A stretch of 64,000 nucleotides of DNA from NCBI GenBank assembly GCA_029449245.1, contig JANATF010000003.1, positions 3,594,204 to 3,658,203 of the forward strand. Reading direction: 5' to 3'. Every line of letters begins with the position of its first letter. Within the stretch, counting starts at the first letter, position 1. Positions 10,401 through 21,302 of the stretch are shown here, piece by piece. The DNA comes from Mortierella alpina (lineage: Eukaryota > Mortierellomycota > Mortierellomycetes > Mortierellales > Mortierellaceae). Below the pieces are notes generated by a model. It did not search any database, was not told the origin of the DNA, and was given only the letters and a program-made list of their open reading frames with translations. A program made the position numbers and the translations under genes.

Positions 10401-11135
10401 AGGGGCACTGCCGTGGCTCTCTGATCCGCCCTGCTGGGTCCCGCTCTCAAGCCGATCTGCAGCTCCAGATGTCGATGGTGGTGGAGTGAGCATCTTGACG
10501 CCTCCGTTATCGAAGCCGCCCATGAGATAATTGATGGCGACCCATCCGTAGATGCCCTCTTCCTCGCCAGAGATGTTTTTGATGTGGTCTTTGCATTCGC
10601 CAATCTGAAACTGGTAGTTTTCCTTGATGTATTTGCAGGTGTTGGCTAGGATCTTTAGCCGGATATCTTCCTGGACCAGGCGCAGTCCAGCCGTGGCGAG
10701 CAGGTAGATGGGTGTGCGCTGGATCTCTGAAGCAGGGATGACCTCCAGAGCATGATCCAGCATAGGCTCTAGATGCTCGCCCACATCCTCAGGCCTGTCC
10801 TTGAAATCAGCGATACCTAGGTGAAAGTTGGTTGCGATCTGTCATTAGGTGTTATTCTTTTCCAGCTGAGTGTGGCAGACAAGGTATCTAGCCTATGCGA
10901 GAAGCGTACCTGGCTCGACCCTCATGGACCAGGCATCAGCATTGGCAGCGCCAGACTGGACGCCAGGCTCGATGGTGGGCAGGACGCCGACCAGCTCGCG
11001 GGCAGGGGCAGTTTCCTGGAGATGAGTGCGGTTGATCCAAGAGTAGATGTGGATTCTAGAGCCAGATGAGCCGGCATCGACAACGATGCCGAACTGGCGG
11101 TGGTTGAGCCATGCCTCTGAATGCAATGCAGCCAT
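7485..11135 (-). CDS. YND1: Golgi apyrase / GDA1-CD39 nucleoside diphosphatase with a long C-terminal tail
   Basis: Exons 11135-10910 and 10816-7485 join in phase to 1185 residues. The apyrase conserved regions are in order: DAGSSGSR (20-27), ATAGLR (116-121), YGWVAINYL (about 165-173) and DMGGASTQ (231-238). A membrane segment (FMLLAIVLFALALFWVY, about 564-581) follows the catalytic domain, as in yeast Ynd1, whose lumenal domain hydrolyses NDP/NTP left after glycosyltransfer and so sustains Golgi glycosylation. Downstream of it a tail of about 600 Ser/Gly/Gln/Thr-rich residues would face the cytosol, far longer than the short tail of yeast Ynd1. I start at the ATG 11135 (MAALHSEAW) because the frame above it only offers a GTG and ACR1 normally lies close to the start. 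The neighbouring fucosyltransferase-like gene would be a plausible source of nucleotide product in the same compartment, but there is no operon relationship. Confidence 0.88.
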
Positions 11136-12432
11136 GGATGGACGCAGGATGGTATACTGGACTATCACTCAAATAAATGTACGAGGCGGTTGCATAAAGC
11201 TGGTATGCTGGGGTGTGATGAAAGCAGCGATGCAGGCGATGCGAGGATTAGCATCAGCGAGCGAGGAGAAGGCAGGAAGGGAGATGAAGGAAAGGAAAGG
11301 AAAGGAAAGGATGGATGGATGCAGGGATGCAGGGATGCAAGCAGGGATGCAAGCAGGGATGCAAGCAAGGACAGAGGGGATGCTGGTCAGAGGATGGAAT
11401 CGGACATGCAACAAGAGCAGCAACAAGAACAAGAACAACAGAGGACAACAAAGGACACAGAAGGACGCAGAACGAGACTGCAGGAATAGCGCAACCAGTG
11501 AGTGCCTCTACTGCCCTGACGGCCAATTGAAACATGGGCCAATTGGGCGGCGTGTGTGTGTGCATCTGCATCTGCATCTGCGCACCTGCCCGAAACACAG
11601 GGACGCCAATAGCACCTGCCCCTAGGCCCCCTCTCTTCTCTCTCTCTTGTCTCTCTTCTCACTCTCTTCACCTCTCGCGCTCATGCACGCACGACGCCCT
11701 TCGCTCCACAGCAAAGACAACCTGGTCTCGCCGCCTCAGCAAGACCACCTCCCTGGGAACTCGACACGCCGCCTCAGACAGACCAGCCATGCAGAGAACA
11801 AACACGCCCGATAACAATCCAGCAATGCCGCATGATCCCGCCCCTCCCTCCACCATCGCATGGCCACTGCAACACGCCCTAAAGAGATTGACGAGCCAAG
11901 GGGACAAACATTCCTCGTCCACACGCCTCACGGGTGGATCTCCTCTCGTTGGTGCTGAGCCCTCTCCAGAAGGACAAGGTCACAGGCCTACGAATAGACA
12001 TTTCGGACCCAACATGACTCTTCTACCCATCTCCCCTTTTTTTTCCTTCTGCATAGTTGTGCGCACTGGCTGGTGCTCGAGCAACCATCGCTCAGCTCTC
12101 TTTCCCGTCTTGGCCGACACTCTTTCGCATGTCTCCGAGACCATTGACTAAGCATGGCACACTCAGAACAGTCGGACTCGAGTGATTTATGCACAATATG
12201 GACCAGTTTGCAATTGCAAAGTCTTGGACGGAAAGACAAATTTGTTCAGTTCAGGTTACATATCAAGTCAAGAAAACCAGTCTCCCTACACAGCCCTGAC
12301 CTCGCCAGAGCCCTCGATGTAAAAAATGTCGCAGGCAGCAAACCAAGCTCAATGACAAGATGCTGCTAGAGTACTGGTGTAACATTACTGTCAAGGCACA
12401 GCCTCTACAGCCCCTCTTGCATCATAGCCCGC
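11136..12432. other. Intergenic region with microsatellites
   Basis: About 1.3 kb between the apyrase start and the 3' end of SLA2. It holds AAAGG repeats (about 11289-11310), a GCAGGGATGCAA-type tandem array (about 11320-11368), (TG)n followed by CATCTG repeats (about 11553-11582), and a CT-rich tract (11630-11682) of the kind that precedes fungal + strand starts. Several overlapping + strand frames follow that tract (ATGs at 11682 and 11863), but I could not build a convincing protein from them. Confidence 0.45.
11289..11368. repeat. Two adjacent short tandem repeat arrays
   Basis: A run of four AAAGG units is followed by GATG repeats and then three to four imperfect copies of a 9-12-base GCAGGGATGCAA unit. 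On the - strand this is a strongly pyrimidine-rich tract starting about 155 bases upstream of the apyrase ATG, so it may be part of that promoter. Confidence 0.7.
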
Positions 12433-15400
12433 TCAGTCATCGCCCTGGTGGTACGAGACCTTGCGCATCTCTCCCAACACCCTCCTCGCCAATGTCAGCT
12501 CCTTCTCCAGCTTCAGAATCTCGACCTGCTGGCCCATCTCCTTAATCTTGAACTCGTGAGCATTCATGCCCTGGTAGTCCACCGCGCTCTCGCGCTCCTT
12601 CAGCTCCCGCTCCATGATCGCCTTGACTGCCCGCACAAGCGCACGCGACGCCTCTGTCACAGCCTTGGACGCCCTCTCCAGATTATCCTGCGCCTTGGAC
12701 ATAAAGTTGGCTTTGACCCGCGACGCTGCCACCAGCTGCGCCGTCGCCGCCGCCACCTCGTTCGATGCTACCAGCAGCTGCTCCATGGAATGCGTCTTGT
12801 AAATCACACCATCCGCCGTCTCAACAAGAAGCGTCGTCGCCACAGCCACCGCTTTGGCTGCTGATATCAGACCTTCCGTCCAGCGATTGTTCTTCTTGTA
12901 GAACGCCGCGTTGGTAGACGTGCCTCGACCCTGAGCCACAATCTCCTGTTGCGAGATGGTTGCACACTTGATCAAATGCCCGATCGCCTGCATCATCGCC
13001 ATGGCACTCTCGAGAATCGAGGCATTAACTTGCAACTCAACAGCCGACAACCCGTCGTTCTTGGGCTTGGACATGAGAGCCTGCAATTTCGCCGTTGCCT
13101 CCTCGATCGTCCTAGCCGCGTTACCCATCTCCATCTCCACCATGTCGCCCAGGTCCAATTTTGTAGGACCGAGCTGGTTGTTCTTGGGGATCAAGTGCTC
13201 CGCAGCCTTGGCGAGCCGCTCCATGGCCGCCTGCACACTCTCATTCGACTTTTCGATAATCTTGATGCTTCCCTCGGGCGACAGGCCTCCCAAGCGTCCC
13301 GAAGTGACATTGGTGAAAAACTCCTGGGTCGCCACCGCCGAGGAATTGGCATGCCTGATAATCTCCTCCGCATCCTCGTCCCGCCTCGCCAATCGCGTGA
13401 TGCCTTTGGCGTTTCCGAGCACATCAGCAATGGTCTGAGATAGATTCAACGCGGAACGGATCGACTCCACCTGGTTGACTTCACTCGAGGGTCGGAGATA
13501 TTGCAACAACGCGAGCTCAAGCTCAGTTGAGGCTGTATGAGCCTTCTCGATCATGGACAGGGTGAACTCGGGTGTTGCATTCTGGTTGCCAAGTTGCGTA
13601 GATGATTCCAAGTCAAAGATACTCTCCTCGACTTTGCTAATGCAAGTTTCCAAAATCGAGTCTAGGAGGCAGAGACGTTGTTAGATATTCCGCAAGTACC
13701 ATTTTGCCAGATACTGCAAAGCGTCAGGATACAGCTGTGAACATTATTTTTTTTACCTAGAATTTGCTGCATCTTGCGCTTATGGGAGCTTATCATGGCG
13801 TCCATGCGACCTTGTAAAGCCGACGACTGCTCTGTCTGACCGTCCCTTAGACTGGCCAGTTCAAGCAACGTCTCATCTAGCCCGCTCTCCAGAACATTTT
13901 TTTCTTCCTCGCTCTCGAGCTGAATGCGCTCAATTTCTGCCTTTTGGTCTTCGACATGTCGCATGAGCGAGTCGATTTCGCGTTGGCGCCGCTAAACGTT
14001 CATAAAGAAAGTTTGCAGAATCTTTGCATGAGTACCCTACACTTCAATCTTGAAAAACAATAATGGCCGGACATCGATTGAGTGGAGGGCACTTACGTTG
14101 GCCAAATCTTCAAGGTCCTGCTTTTCCTTGTTGAACTTGGCAACCATGGATCCCACCTCTGAACTCTTGGAGCGTCCCAGGTCTTCGACTCGACCATTTG
14201 CCATTTCCAGGTCACGCTTAAGTCGTGCAACTTCATCGTTCTGCGTGTTTTGCCATCTAAGCAATTCATTCCTTGCTCGGTCGCGTTCACGAACCATATC
14301 TGCCATCTGTAAAGTCTTGTCCTTGATCTCCTTCTGCATCTTCTCCATCTTGTCGACAGCCTCCTGAGCCGAGTTGGCCTTGAGTTGCATGGTCTTGTAT
14401 TTACCTAGGAGATCCAGATGCTCCTGACGAAGCTGGGAATACAGCTTAGCAAGGGCCTCATATTTGGACTTCCAGATATTGATTTGATCTATGTGGGACA
14501 CGATGAAAAAAGATGAGTCAGGACTCATATGAGTTCAACCGGTAAAATAGGAGCGATATGGGCAACAGGGATCAAGTGGGTACCTTGGATACCGCGAATC
14601 AGTTCATCTTTTGAGGCAAGTTGCTGTTGCGCATTCATGTTGATCAGCTGCAATTCTTGCTCGAGGCCTTTGACTCGCTATTCAAGTAAAAATATCGCCA
14701 CTATTAGCATCTCTGAAGTGTGAAGGGTATCAGGAGTTCTAAATCGTATGACGACACATCTATGGAGTAACAAATGGCTTACCCTGTCATACTGGTTAAT
14801 AAGCATCTGGTCGCGCTCATACTGTCCTCGCAGAGCAAGCACATCACGTTCTAACTCTGCCAATCGCCCCTCAGCATGTCTTTGCATCTGCTCACGCGCA
14901 AGCTGATCTCTCTGCAGACGTTCGCGCTCCATCTGTAATCGTTTTTGCTCATCAAACTCCTGCTGTAATCTCAGTGCTTCCATCTGCTGTTGCTGCTGCT
15001 CCAATTCACGTTGTTGTTGAAGTCGCTGCTGTTCCAAATCGTACTCTCGCTGCTTTCTTGCAATTTCCCGCTGTTGCTCGGCCCAGTCAACTCCTGGGGA
15101 CGGCGGTGGTGTTTCCCGTGCTGTAGGTGTTGGAGTCACTGCCTGGCGAGCAGGAAGGAGGGGAGGCGAGTCACCTCCTATGAGGTCTGGTGGATCCTGC
15201 GGCAACTTGGGAACGCTGATCAGGCTGGTTAAATATTTCAGATTCGAGCACTCGTAATAGAACTTCAGGAGCGCGTAATGCTGAGCATTGAATCGCTGCC
15301 GAAGCAGCACCAAGCCTTCAGGATCGCTCGTTCCTAAGTATCAGTAAGAGATCGATAGGAACATAGGTTAAGAACGGGGGATGGCATACGAGTTATAGCA

Positions 15401-16551
15401 CTCCTGTCTATGGTGTTGCCGGTAATACTATGGATCACCGGCGTACGTTTGTGCATGGCGCGCAACATGCTTGTGGCAAACTGATATATAGCATAGGACT
15501 CTTGTACGAGTGGGACCAGGGCTGCGATACGACATTCATTGTTGGACGACGGTCGGAAGTTGGCAAAGATGAGCTTCTGGAACTGGTCGATTTGGTCCTG
15601 AAGAGTCATCAAGTCGCTGATGGTCTCGTATCTACCAGCAATGGAGTGCACGGTCACCTTTGTAAGTCTCTTTTCTCAACAAGGGCGAACGCACTTGACA
15701 AGTTGCTCCTGACGGCGGCTTACCCCTCATTGGGATCATCGATACCTCGGAGAGAAATGTACTCGTTGTAGTCAAAGGTTCCGTTGAACTCTGTGTGGTT
15801 GCTGTGGTATCTGAGCTTGGAATGCAAAAAGTCGACATAAGCCCGGATCAGAGTGGCATAGCCTGTTTGGACACAGCTACGTTAGCAAGATCCTCCTTAA
15901 TCCAGATAACCTATAAAGAGCATACCACAGCTCTTGCGACCGCTTACCTCGGGCATCATACTGGTTGGAAGATCGTGCGCACTGGTCGAGCCAGTCTCCC
16001 TGCCTCTGCGCATCCTTGAGGACCTGCGTAAAGTTGCAACGCAAGGTGGTATGAACGAGCAGTAAGCACGATGGACGGAGCAGCAGAGTACGCCGACACT
16101 GTTTCTCAGAAGTACGACTCCTGTACGACTTACTGTTGGGTGTCCCTCACGAATGATCTTGTGAACAGAGATCAAGGCCTTAAAGGTCTGGACCTCATCC
16201 GCCAGCATGGGCTGGCTACGGAACCCCTGCCAGACGGACGTCGAGGAGCGATAGTCCCACGTGTAGACAATGCATGCTGGAGAAGCGACAAATGGTAACA
16301 AGCACACAAGTGTCAGACACCAGGCTATAGTCTATCTCCTTTGCACAGTTTTTTTCCTATTTGCATGAAGCACGACAGCCCACCGTCAACATAGGCTGTC
16401 GTCGACTCTGAACGAAGGTCAAGAAAAGTGGCGTACCTCGGACGTGCTTCTGCTTGGGTGCAGTCTCTTCTGGGCTAGTCGCCTTCTTGATATGCAGTTG
16501 AAGGTCTGCCTCTGCCTTGTCTCTGTTGAGCGGCCTCGTCATCGTCGTCAT
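12433..16551 (-). CDS. SLA2: Sla2/HIP1R-type endocytic adaptor (ten exons)
   Basis: Ten exons (16551-16437, 16276-16134, 16023-15948, 15862-15724, 15631-15390, 15333-14783, 14677-14584, 14488-14097, 13991-13757, 13661-12433) keep phase throughout and give 1071 residues, close to human HIP1R and slightly longer than yeast Sla2. The N-terminal ANTH domain is marked by HIKKATSPEETAPKQKHVR, ACIVYTWDYRSS, ADEVQTFKALISVHKI and GYETISDLMTLQDQI. A Pro/Gln-rich linker follows (PKLPQDPPDLIGGD onward), then a long coiled coil (about 330-660), then a C-terminal I/LWEQ (THATCH) actin-binding module (about 850-1071). Sla2 binds PI(4,5)P2 and clathrin light chain and couples the endocytic coat to actin at the plasma membrane. 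All introns use GT-AG ends. The first methionine precedes the ANTH core by the usual short distance. Confidence 0.93.
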
Positions 16552-17084
16552 GTTGTTGGCAAACTGCGTCGAAGAGCCCTATGCGTTGCTCTAGAGAAGG
16601 CAGTTTGAACCGGTTGGCTCTCCTTGGCAAGAAACAAACTTTTGCAATGCAACAGCCCACACCCACAGCCCATAATGTAGACCAATGCAGGCCATGTGTA
16701 CCTCGAAATGCCGGATGAAGAACTGCAATTAGCTGTCGATGGGAAGGAAAGTTCTGGGTGGCACTACAACACCTCTGCAAAGCGGATTTTCTGGTGGGTT
16801 GGAAGGAGACAAAGAAACTACAGGAAAAAAAAGGTTTTTGAGGACCGTGCAGATCACGTGTACTCATATCTAATTTCTCCCCGCGTTTCGTTAAAATAAA
16901 CGGACGCGGCTGTTGTTTACCACAGGATGTAGTGAGCATACAATAACCCACAAGGAGCGCATAGCTCGCACAAGCATTTTGAAGTGACCAAGCAACTGTG
17001 CACGTTGAACGTTGATGAGACACTAGCTCTCCTTCAATCGATGGGGGTTTATCATCGTTCACCGTCCGTATTACACTGTAAATA
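16552..17084. other. Promoter of SLA2 / 3' flank of the glycosyltransferase-like gene
   Basis: About 530 bases between two head-to-tail - strand genes. No RNA, repeat or additional gene is recognised; the long antisense-looking frame at 16475-17164 overlaps the first SLA2 exon and has no protein-family features. Confidence 0.5.
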
Positions 17085-18421
17085 TCACTCTTTGCTGCTG
17101 GAGGTAAGGTACCGAAAATATGGATCCCATTCGTCCATGTAATAAAAGTTTGCGGTGTAATCATCCTCCGTCAGCTCCGTCTTGTCCAGGTATTCCTTCG
17201 GTAGCGTGCTGATGACATGGCAGCGCGGGCAGAGGTATGCCACCATATAGCTCAAACTGCTCCCAGAAGTCATCAGGTATTTGGATGCGATCATAAACCG
17301 GACCGTCTCCTCGACCGATTCAATGTCATGATACTGTGCTGTTGGCAGGGCTCGCTTCAGATCCCACAGCCGCTTCCAGTCGCTAAACGACCACCAGGAT
17401 GGCCTGTAAAACACAAAATGTACCTGTTCAAGCGTCAACGCGATAGACAGTTTTCGCCTCATGCCTTCTATCAACTTGATATACGTTTCTGCCGTCTCTG
17501 AGACTTGAATGTCGCCAAGACGAATATGGATCGCCAATCGGTCCACCTGGGCGGGCCCTGGAAGATTGCTTCGTGGCGTGTCCACGGTAGGGGTTTGTAT
17601 AAGGTCCCGAATATCCCGTGTGGCGTTCAGAAATGAGAATGTCGCCATGAAGCAGTTGGATGAGGGTGCGCTGGACTCATCCTCGGTACAAAAGTATGTA
17701 TTGCGTCCTCCAAAGCCAAAGACCGATCTGCGGAGCTCGAGATCGCTCATTCTTGAGTAGGCGTCCGCAGCAGTCCCTCGATAATGGGTGACAGGTATCC
17801 ACTGCTTTAGATCCATATCAAAGCTTTTGCTGTTAAGTCTGTCCTTGAGCAACTCTGGCGGGGTCGGATATCGTTGGCTCATAAGGTCCCCAAACCACTC
17901 AAGATCTGCGTTCCTTCTATTGTGGACGAAGGATTTTTCGTTGAACACATACTGCAAGCCATTGTTTTTGGCAAAGTGAAGACCCATAAGGAGCTCACAG
18001 AATTTGTGTCCCATTCCTTGGTAGGTAAAGTCGTGTGTGAAGTATCGGAGTTTCGTCAAAGGGACCTTCTCAGGCACCAGAGGACTGTCTTGCACATTCA
18101 CTGGATCCTGCGAGGGCTGTCGCGCGTAATAATGGCTATTCCTGCGTTAAAGATCATGCAGACTGGAGAGACGGAGCGAGAGAAAACATGGTGTTTAAGT
18201 CCCTACCTAGCGACGTATAAGATCACAAAGCCTGGGATTAAACACCAGAAGTAGTGAGCGTGTTTTCTATGCCTTGGTGTGCGCATAAACTGGTGCTGAG
18301 GCGATGGTGGGGGCGATTCGTAGTCCAGTGGCTCCATGGCGGAGAGGTTGGTTATGGAGGATGTTTCGAGCTGACGATTGCGGGTTGCAGGAACTGTGGA
18401 TCGTTGTGAAGAAGGGTACAT
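17085..18421 (-). CDS. Fucosyltransferase-like type II membrane glycosyltransferase
   Basis: Exon 1 (18421-18207) encodes a short cytosolic Ser/Pro-rich head and a membrane anchor (HYFWCLIPGFVILYVA). The downstream exon encodes a globular domain of about 340 residues with HDFTYQGMGHKF near its start, IHIRLGD in the middle and LMTSGSSLSYMVAYL near its end. These resemble the GxGH, HxRxGD and Ser-rich motifs of the GT-B fucosyltransferase superfamily (NodZ/FUT1/FUT8-like), so a Golgi fucosyltransferase role is inferred, not proven. The joint is uncertain: the obvious GT-AG pair (donor after 18207, acceptor AG at 18141-18140) breaks the frame, while an acceptor ending at 18085 keeps it and gives 404 residues. 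Alternatively translation could begin at the ATG at 18155 without the anchor. A sequence error near the joint is also possible. Confidence 0.6.
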
Positions 18422-19037
18422 GAAAGGCTTTATAAGAGGAGAGATGAGGAATGGTGAGGGCGGTTAGACATAAAAGTATAAAAGTGTGAATACGAATGGT
18501 AGCAGATTAATTGCCGCGTTTCCTTAATAATAATGTGATACGGGGCCAAGATGGGCAAAAGAAAGCGGATGAAAAAAAAATAGAGAAAGAAAGAAAGAAG
18601 AGTAAAAGAATTAAATCCGCTATGAAAAACACCTTGACATAAAACGAGGTTGCTCTTGCCAAGACATCTCCTCCTACTAGACTATGCTATTTGTGCACGT
18701 ACAGTACCTTTAAGCTTCAATTGAATGATGCTCCGGGAAATCGGTCTCAGATTGCATGAGCGCACCTGGCATTGATTTCGTATATGAACAAAATCCACAG
18801 GTAGAGTAAGAGGTATCAGCATTACACCGACCTCGACGCGCCCCTTCGTGGCTACAAAGACCGTGAACCTTGAAGCGCCTTCGTGTCTCCAACAAGTGCA
18901 CGCAACGTGGCATGTGTTACGTTTTTCTGCCATTCTCAGCAGCATCCCGTTTTAAACGTTAAATTTTCTACTTTTGTTCAGAATGAGCGCGAGGGCTTAG
19001 AGTGAGGGCGAACGGGTAATGGCGAACGGGAAACATC
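18422..19037. other. Gene-poor flank
   Basis: Upstream of the glycosyltransferase-like gene. It contains A/G-rich stretches (18567-18600) but no recognisable coding region. The - strand open frames at 18682-18945 have no family features. Confidence 0.4.
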
Positions 19038-19045
19038 GCTACAAG

Positions 19046-19285
19046 TCTACAGCCCTGAACTAGCGAGCATGCTCGCTAAAGTGAGCAACTCGCTACGTGA
19101 GCGAGTGCTTGAATTTGTTGCTCGCTCGCTACAGCAACTGCACTTTTACTATCTTCTACCTTCTTTGTTGGCCCCGGAAGGCCGCGCGTGTTTCTGCAGA
19201 GCTATGATCTTAGCGAGCGAGCACCCGTAAAGATTTGCTCGCTAGTGAGCGAGCAAGTAAAATATTTTGCTCGTTCAGGGCCATA
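19046..19285. mobile_element. MITE-like non-autonomous element, about 240 bp
   Basis: The ends are inverted copies of a GCCCTGAAC core: cagccctgaac at 19050-19060 and gttcagggcc at 19273-19282. They are flanked by near-identical 8-mers (gctacaag at 19038-19045 and gctacaac at 19286-19293) that look like a target-site duplication of hAT length. The interior is packed with GCTCGC/GCGAGC words, including an 18-bp perfect palindrome (19061-19078) and a hairpin with 9-bp arms (19235-19256). There is no coding capacity. The family assignment to hAT rests only on the 8-bp duplication and the subterminal repeats. Confidence 0.65.
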
Positions 19286-19599
19286 GCTACAACAGGCCCT
19301 CGCCATTGCGGCGCCCATCCTCTCGTACCATTATTTTAACATTCTCAGGCGCATGCTCTCTCGGGAGAAAAGAGAGAAAAGTTCATGCCTAACGTAGTAA
19401 ATTCTAATATGCATCACGGTAAATCTCTCTCTGTCCACCATTGCCAACACCCGAACATCGCTCTACTAACACACTCATCTACCTCTAAGCTGCAACTCGG
19501 GTGCGACAGAAGGAGCGCCCGTACTCTTCTTGTGATCTTACACTGTCCTGGTCAATAAATACTCATTACACTCATTCATAAAATGTCAGGAAATATTTA

Positions 19600-19965
19600 T
19601 TACATCCTCCTTGTCAGCTTTCTGGCTCTGTCGATTCCACATCTCCTTCCTTCTCCTTGGCACCGTTTGTCTTGCGCATCTCAGTCAAGAGCTAGTTGAC
19701 TGACAGATCTCTGCTCTTCGTATTTTCGGTGAGGAACTCTACAAACACTTTGATACCTTGCTGCTTCTCCGCTGCTATCTCCTCTATCAGGCGAACGACT
19801 AGCGACGACGTCTGAATGCTCTCTAGCCACTCTCGACATACGGCCAGTTCTTTTCTGCCGCTTTAGCGTCCGTTATATGACCATGGAACTCATCCCATGC
19901 TTTCTGCACGGTCAACTTGCCGTCGTCAGCATCATGATATAGCTATTACTTGAAAGGTCGCGTTC
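19600..19965 (-). pseudogene. Decayed gene of unknown family
   Basis: On the - strand a protein-like stretch reads DDGKLTVQKAWDEFHGHITD, then after a frame shift near 19853 continues ELAVCREWLESIQTSSLVV and IAAEKQQGIKVFVEFLTEN. It meets an in-frame stop near 19691 and then continues LLTEMRKTNGAKEKEGD to a final stop near 19618. At least one frameshift and one nonsense codon are therefore needed to explain it. It is charged and helical in character. I do not recognise the family. It lies between a MITE-like element and the Fanzor-like remnant. Confidence 0.45.
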
Positions 19966-20860
19966 TTGTTTCAGATGCAACAAATCCGAACTTGGTTGAT
20001 CCCATGGTCGCGGCCATAGTCGCGTCTGTGTCTGCAGTGGCAATGGACCCAAGAGATTACGGTGCTGTGAGAAAAAAAATCGCGCGTGCGCCGATAAAAC
20101 CGAGTCTTGGATCCAAGAATGAGATCAAGCCATGCTAGAAGATAATCCTAGCGAGCCCAAAAAATACAAGTCTATAGCGACCCAATACTGGAGAGCGATG
20201 AGAACAAGAACCAGCCCACCAAGCTCACTGCAATATTGCCGATTGCTCAATCCATCCAAGCATAAATTGCGAATAACCAGCTGCAAATTTCAGTTAGGAT
20301 AAGCTCTCTAACCAGTGCCTTCTTGGACCCTGTTCGACCCTCGCGCCTATTTGCACTGTACGAACTAGCAAGGTGCCTTCACATCACCATCTACGTGTTT
20401 GCGTCGCGAGGAAAGCCCAAAAAGGTTTCGTGGAGGTACACGAGCAACTATAGTGCTCGTCCTTGCAGTCGACTCGTTTCTAGCAACCTCAGAGTATCTA
20501 TTGCTCAGTGCTTCGACCCGGCCTACATCTCCTACCAGCCCAGAATCACACGTACTCCCTCCCGTTCAACTTTCAGGAGCGCCTCCAGCTCAGCGACGAA
20601 TTACGCACGCACTCAGCAAGAACAGAACAAGGTCTGCCCTAGAGCCGGAGGAGTGCGTCAAGATCCTGGAAAAAGCAATTATGCTTGTCGCGGTTAGAGG
20701 AAAAGACACAGTTACTAGGAGCTGTCAGTAACGAGAACGGAGTGAAGAAAGATGTATTCAAATGTCTCCTGTGGACGTGAGCATTAAGGACACGTCCACA
20801 CTAATCTTCGCTAACTAAAAATATTAAGGGTAAGTCTATGCTAGGACGGTCAATCCGGCA
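19966..20860. other. Gene-poor stretch between two relics
   Basis: Scattered short open frames on the + strand (20323-20731) change frame and give no recognisable protein; they might be the eroded upstream part of the Fanzor-like gene. A perfect inverted repeat with 9-bp arms (gtggacgtg / cacgtccac) is at 20771-20799. Confidence 0.35.
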
Positions 20861-21223
20861 CAATGCTGACAGGGACTGCTGGGGCTGCGGTTGGTAGTCA
20901 CATCGCCTGTCATGTACGCATGGGTGGCCGGCAAGATGCGAGTCCAACGTCGTAGGTATGCAGCTGTGGCCATGACGAATGAATATCGAACAAGTCAAGT
21001 TTGTGTGCAATGTTATGGTCAAGTACGCCTGATTAGGGCAAAAAGGAGAGGAAAGGACGGAGAATCGAAGACAGTGCGGCTGCATGGAGTTGTGGAGTGC
21101 GTTGAGCCCGCGTGCCCAGCATTTCGTTGTGCTTACACTCACAAGCCAAGAGACACAAACGCTGCCGTTGGGATTCAGATCGCAGGAGCATCCATATGGC
21201 TCTCCTCAATCGACAACCCCTGA
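20861..21223 (+). pseudogene. Fanzor/TnpB-like RNA-guided nuclease remnant A (C-terminal part)
   Basis: The C-terminal hallmark of the TnpB/Fanzor family is visible: TNEYRTSQVCVQC begins a zinc ribbon (Cys codons near 21002, 21011, 21098 and 21113, the second pair in CVEPAC), and RDTNAAVGIQIAG follows at 21149, the segment that supplies the last RuvC aspartate. Upstream, in another frame, 20863-20931 reads TGTAGAAVGSHIACHVRMGGR, matching the glycine-rich stretch expected just before the zinc ribbon. The frame must shift once near 20931 to connect the two. No RuvC-I or RuvC-II region was found upstream, so the gene is both truncated and frameshifted. The zinc-ribbon cysteines and the final Asp remain intact. 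The family call is from motif recognition; bacterial-type TnpB is the main alternative, but a fungal context favours Fanzor. Confidence 0.65.
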
Positions 21224-21302
21224 ACCTCTACAAACGACGCCTACGCCTAACTAAGGCCGCCATCGCCAAGAACAGCAGCTGTGCGCTGGATCATGCGTCC
21301 TG

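Noticed and set aside
11534-12151. 205-residue + strand open frame after a CT-rich tract
   Set aside because: It begins in a (TG)n/CATCTG microsatellite, gives low-complexity protein, and no splice model produced a recognisable domain.
16475-17164. 229-residue - strand open frame between SLA2 and the glycosyltransferase-like gene
   Set aside because: It overlaps the first SLA2 exon in another frame and the 3' end of the neighbouring gene, with no domain.
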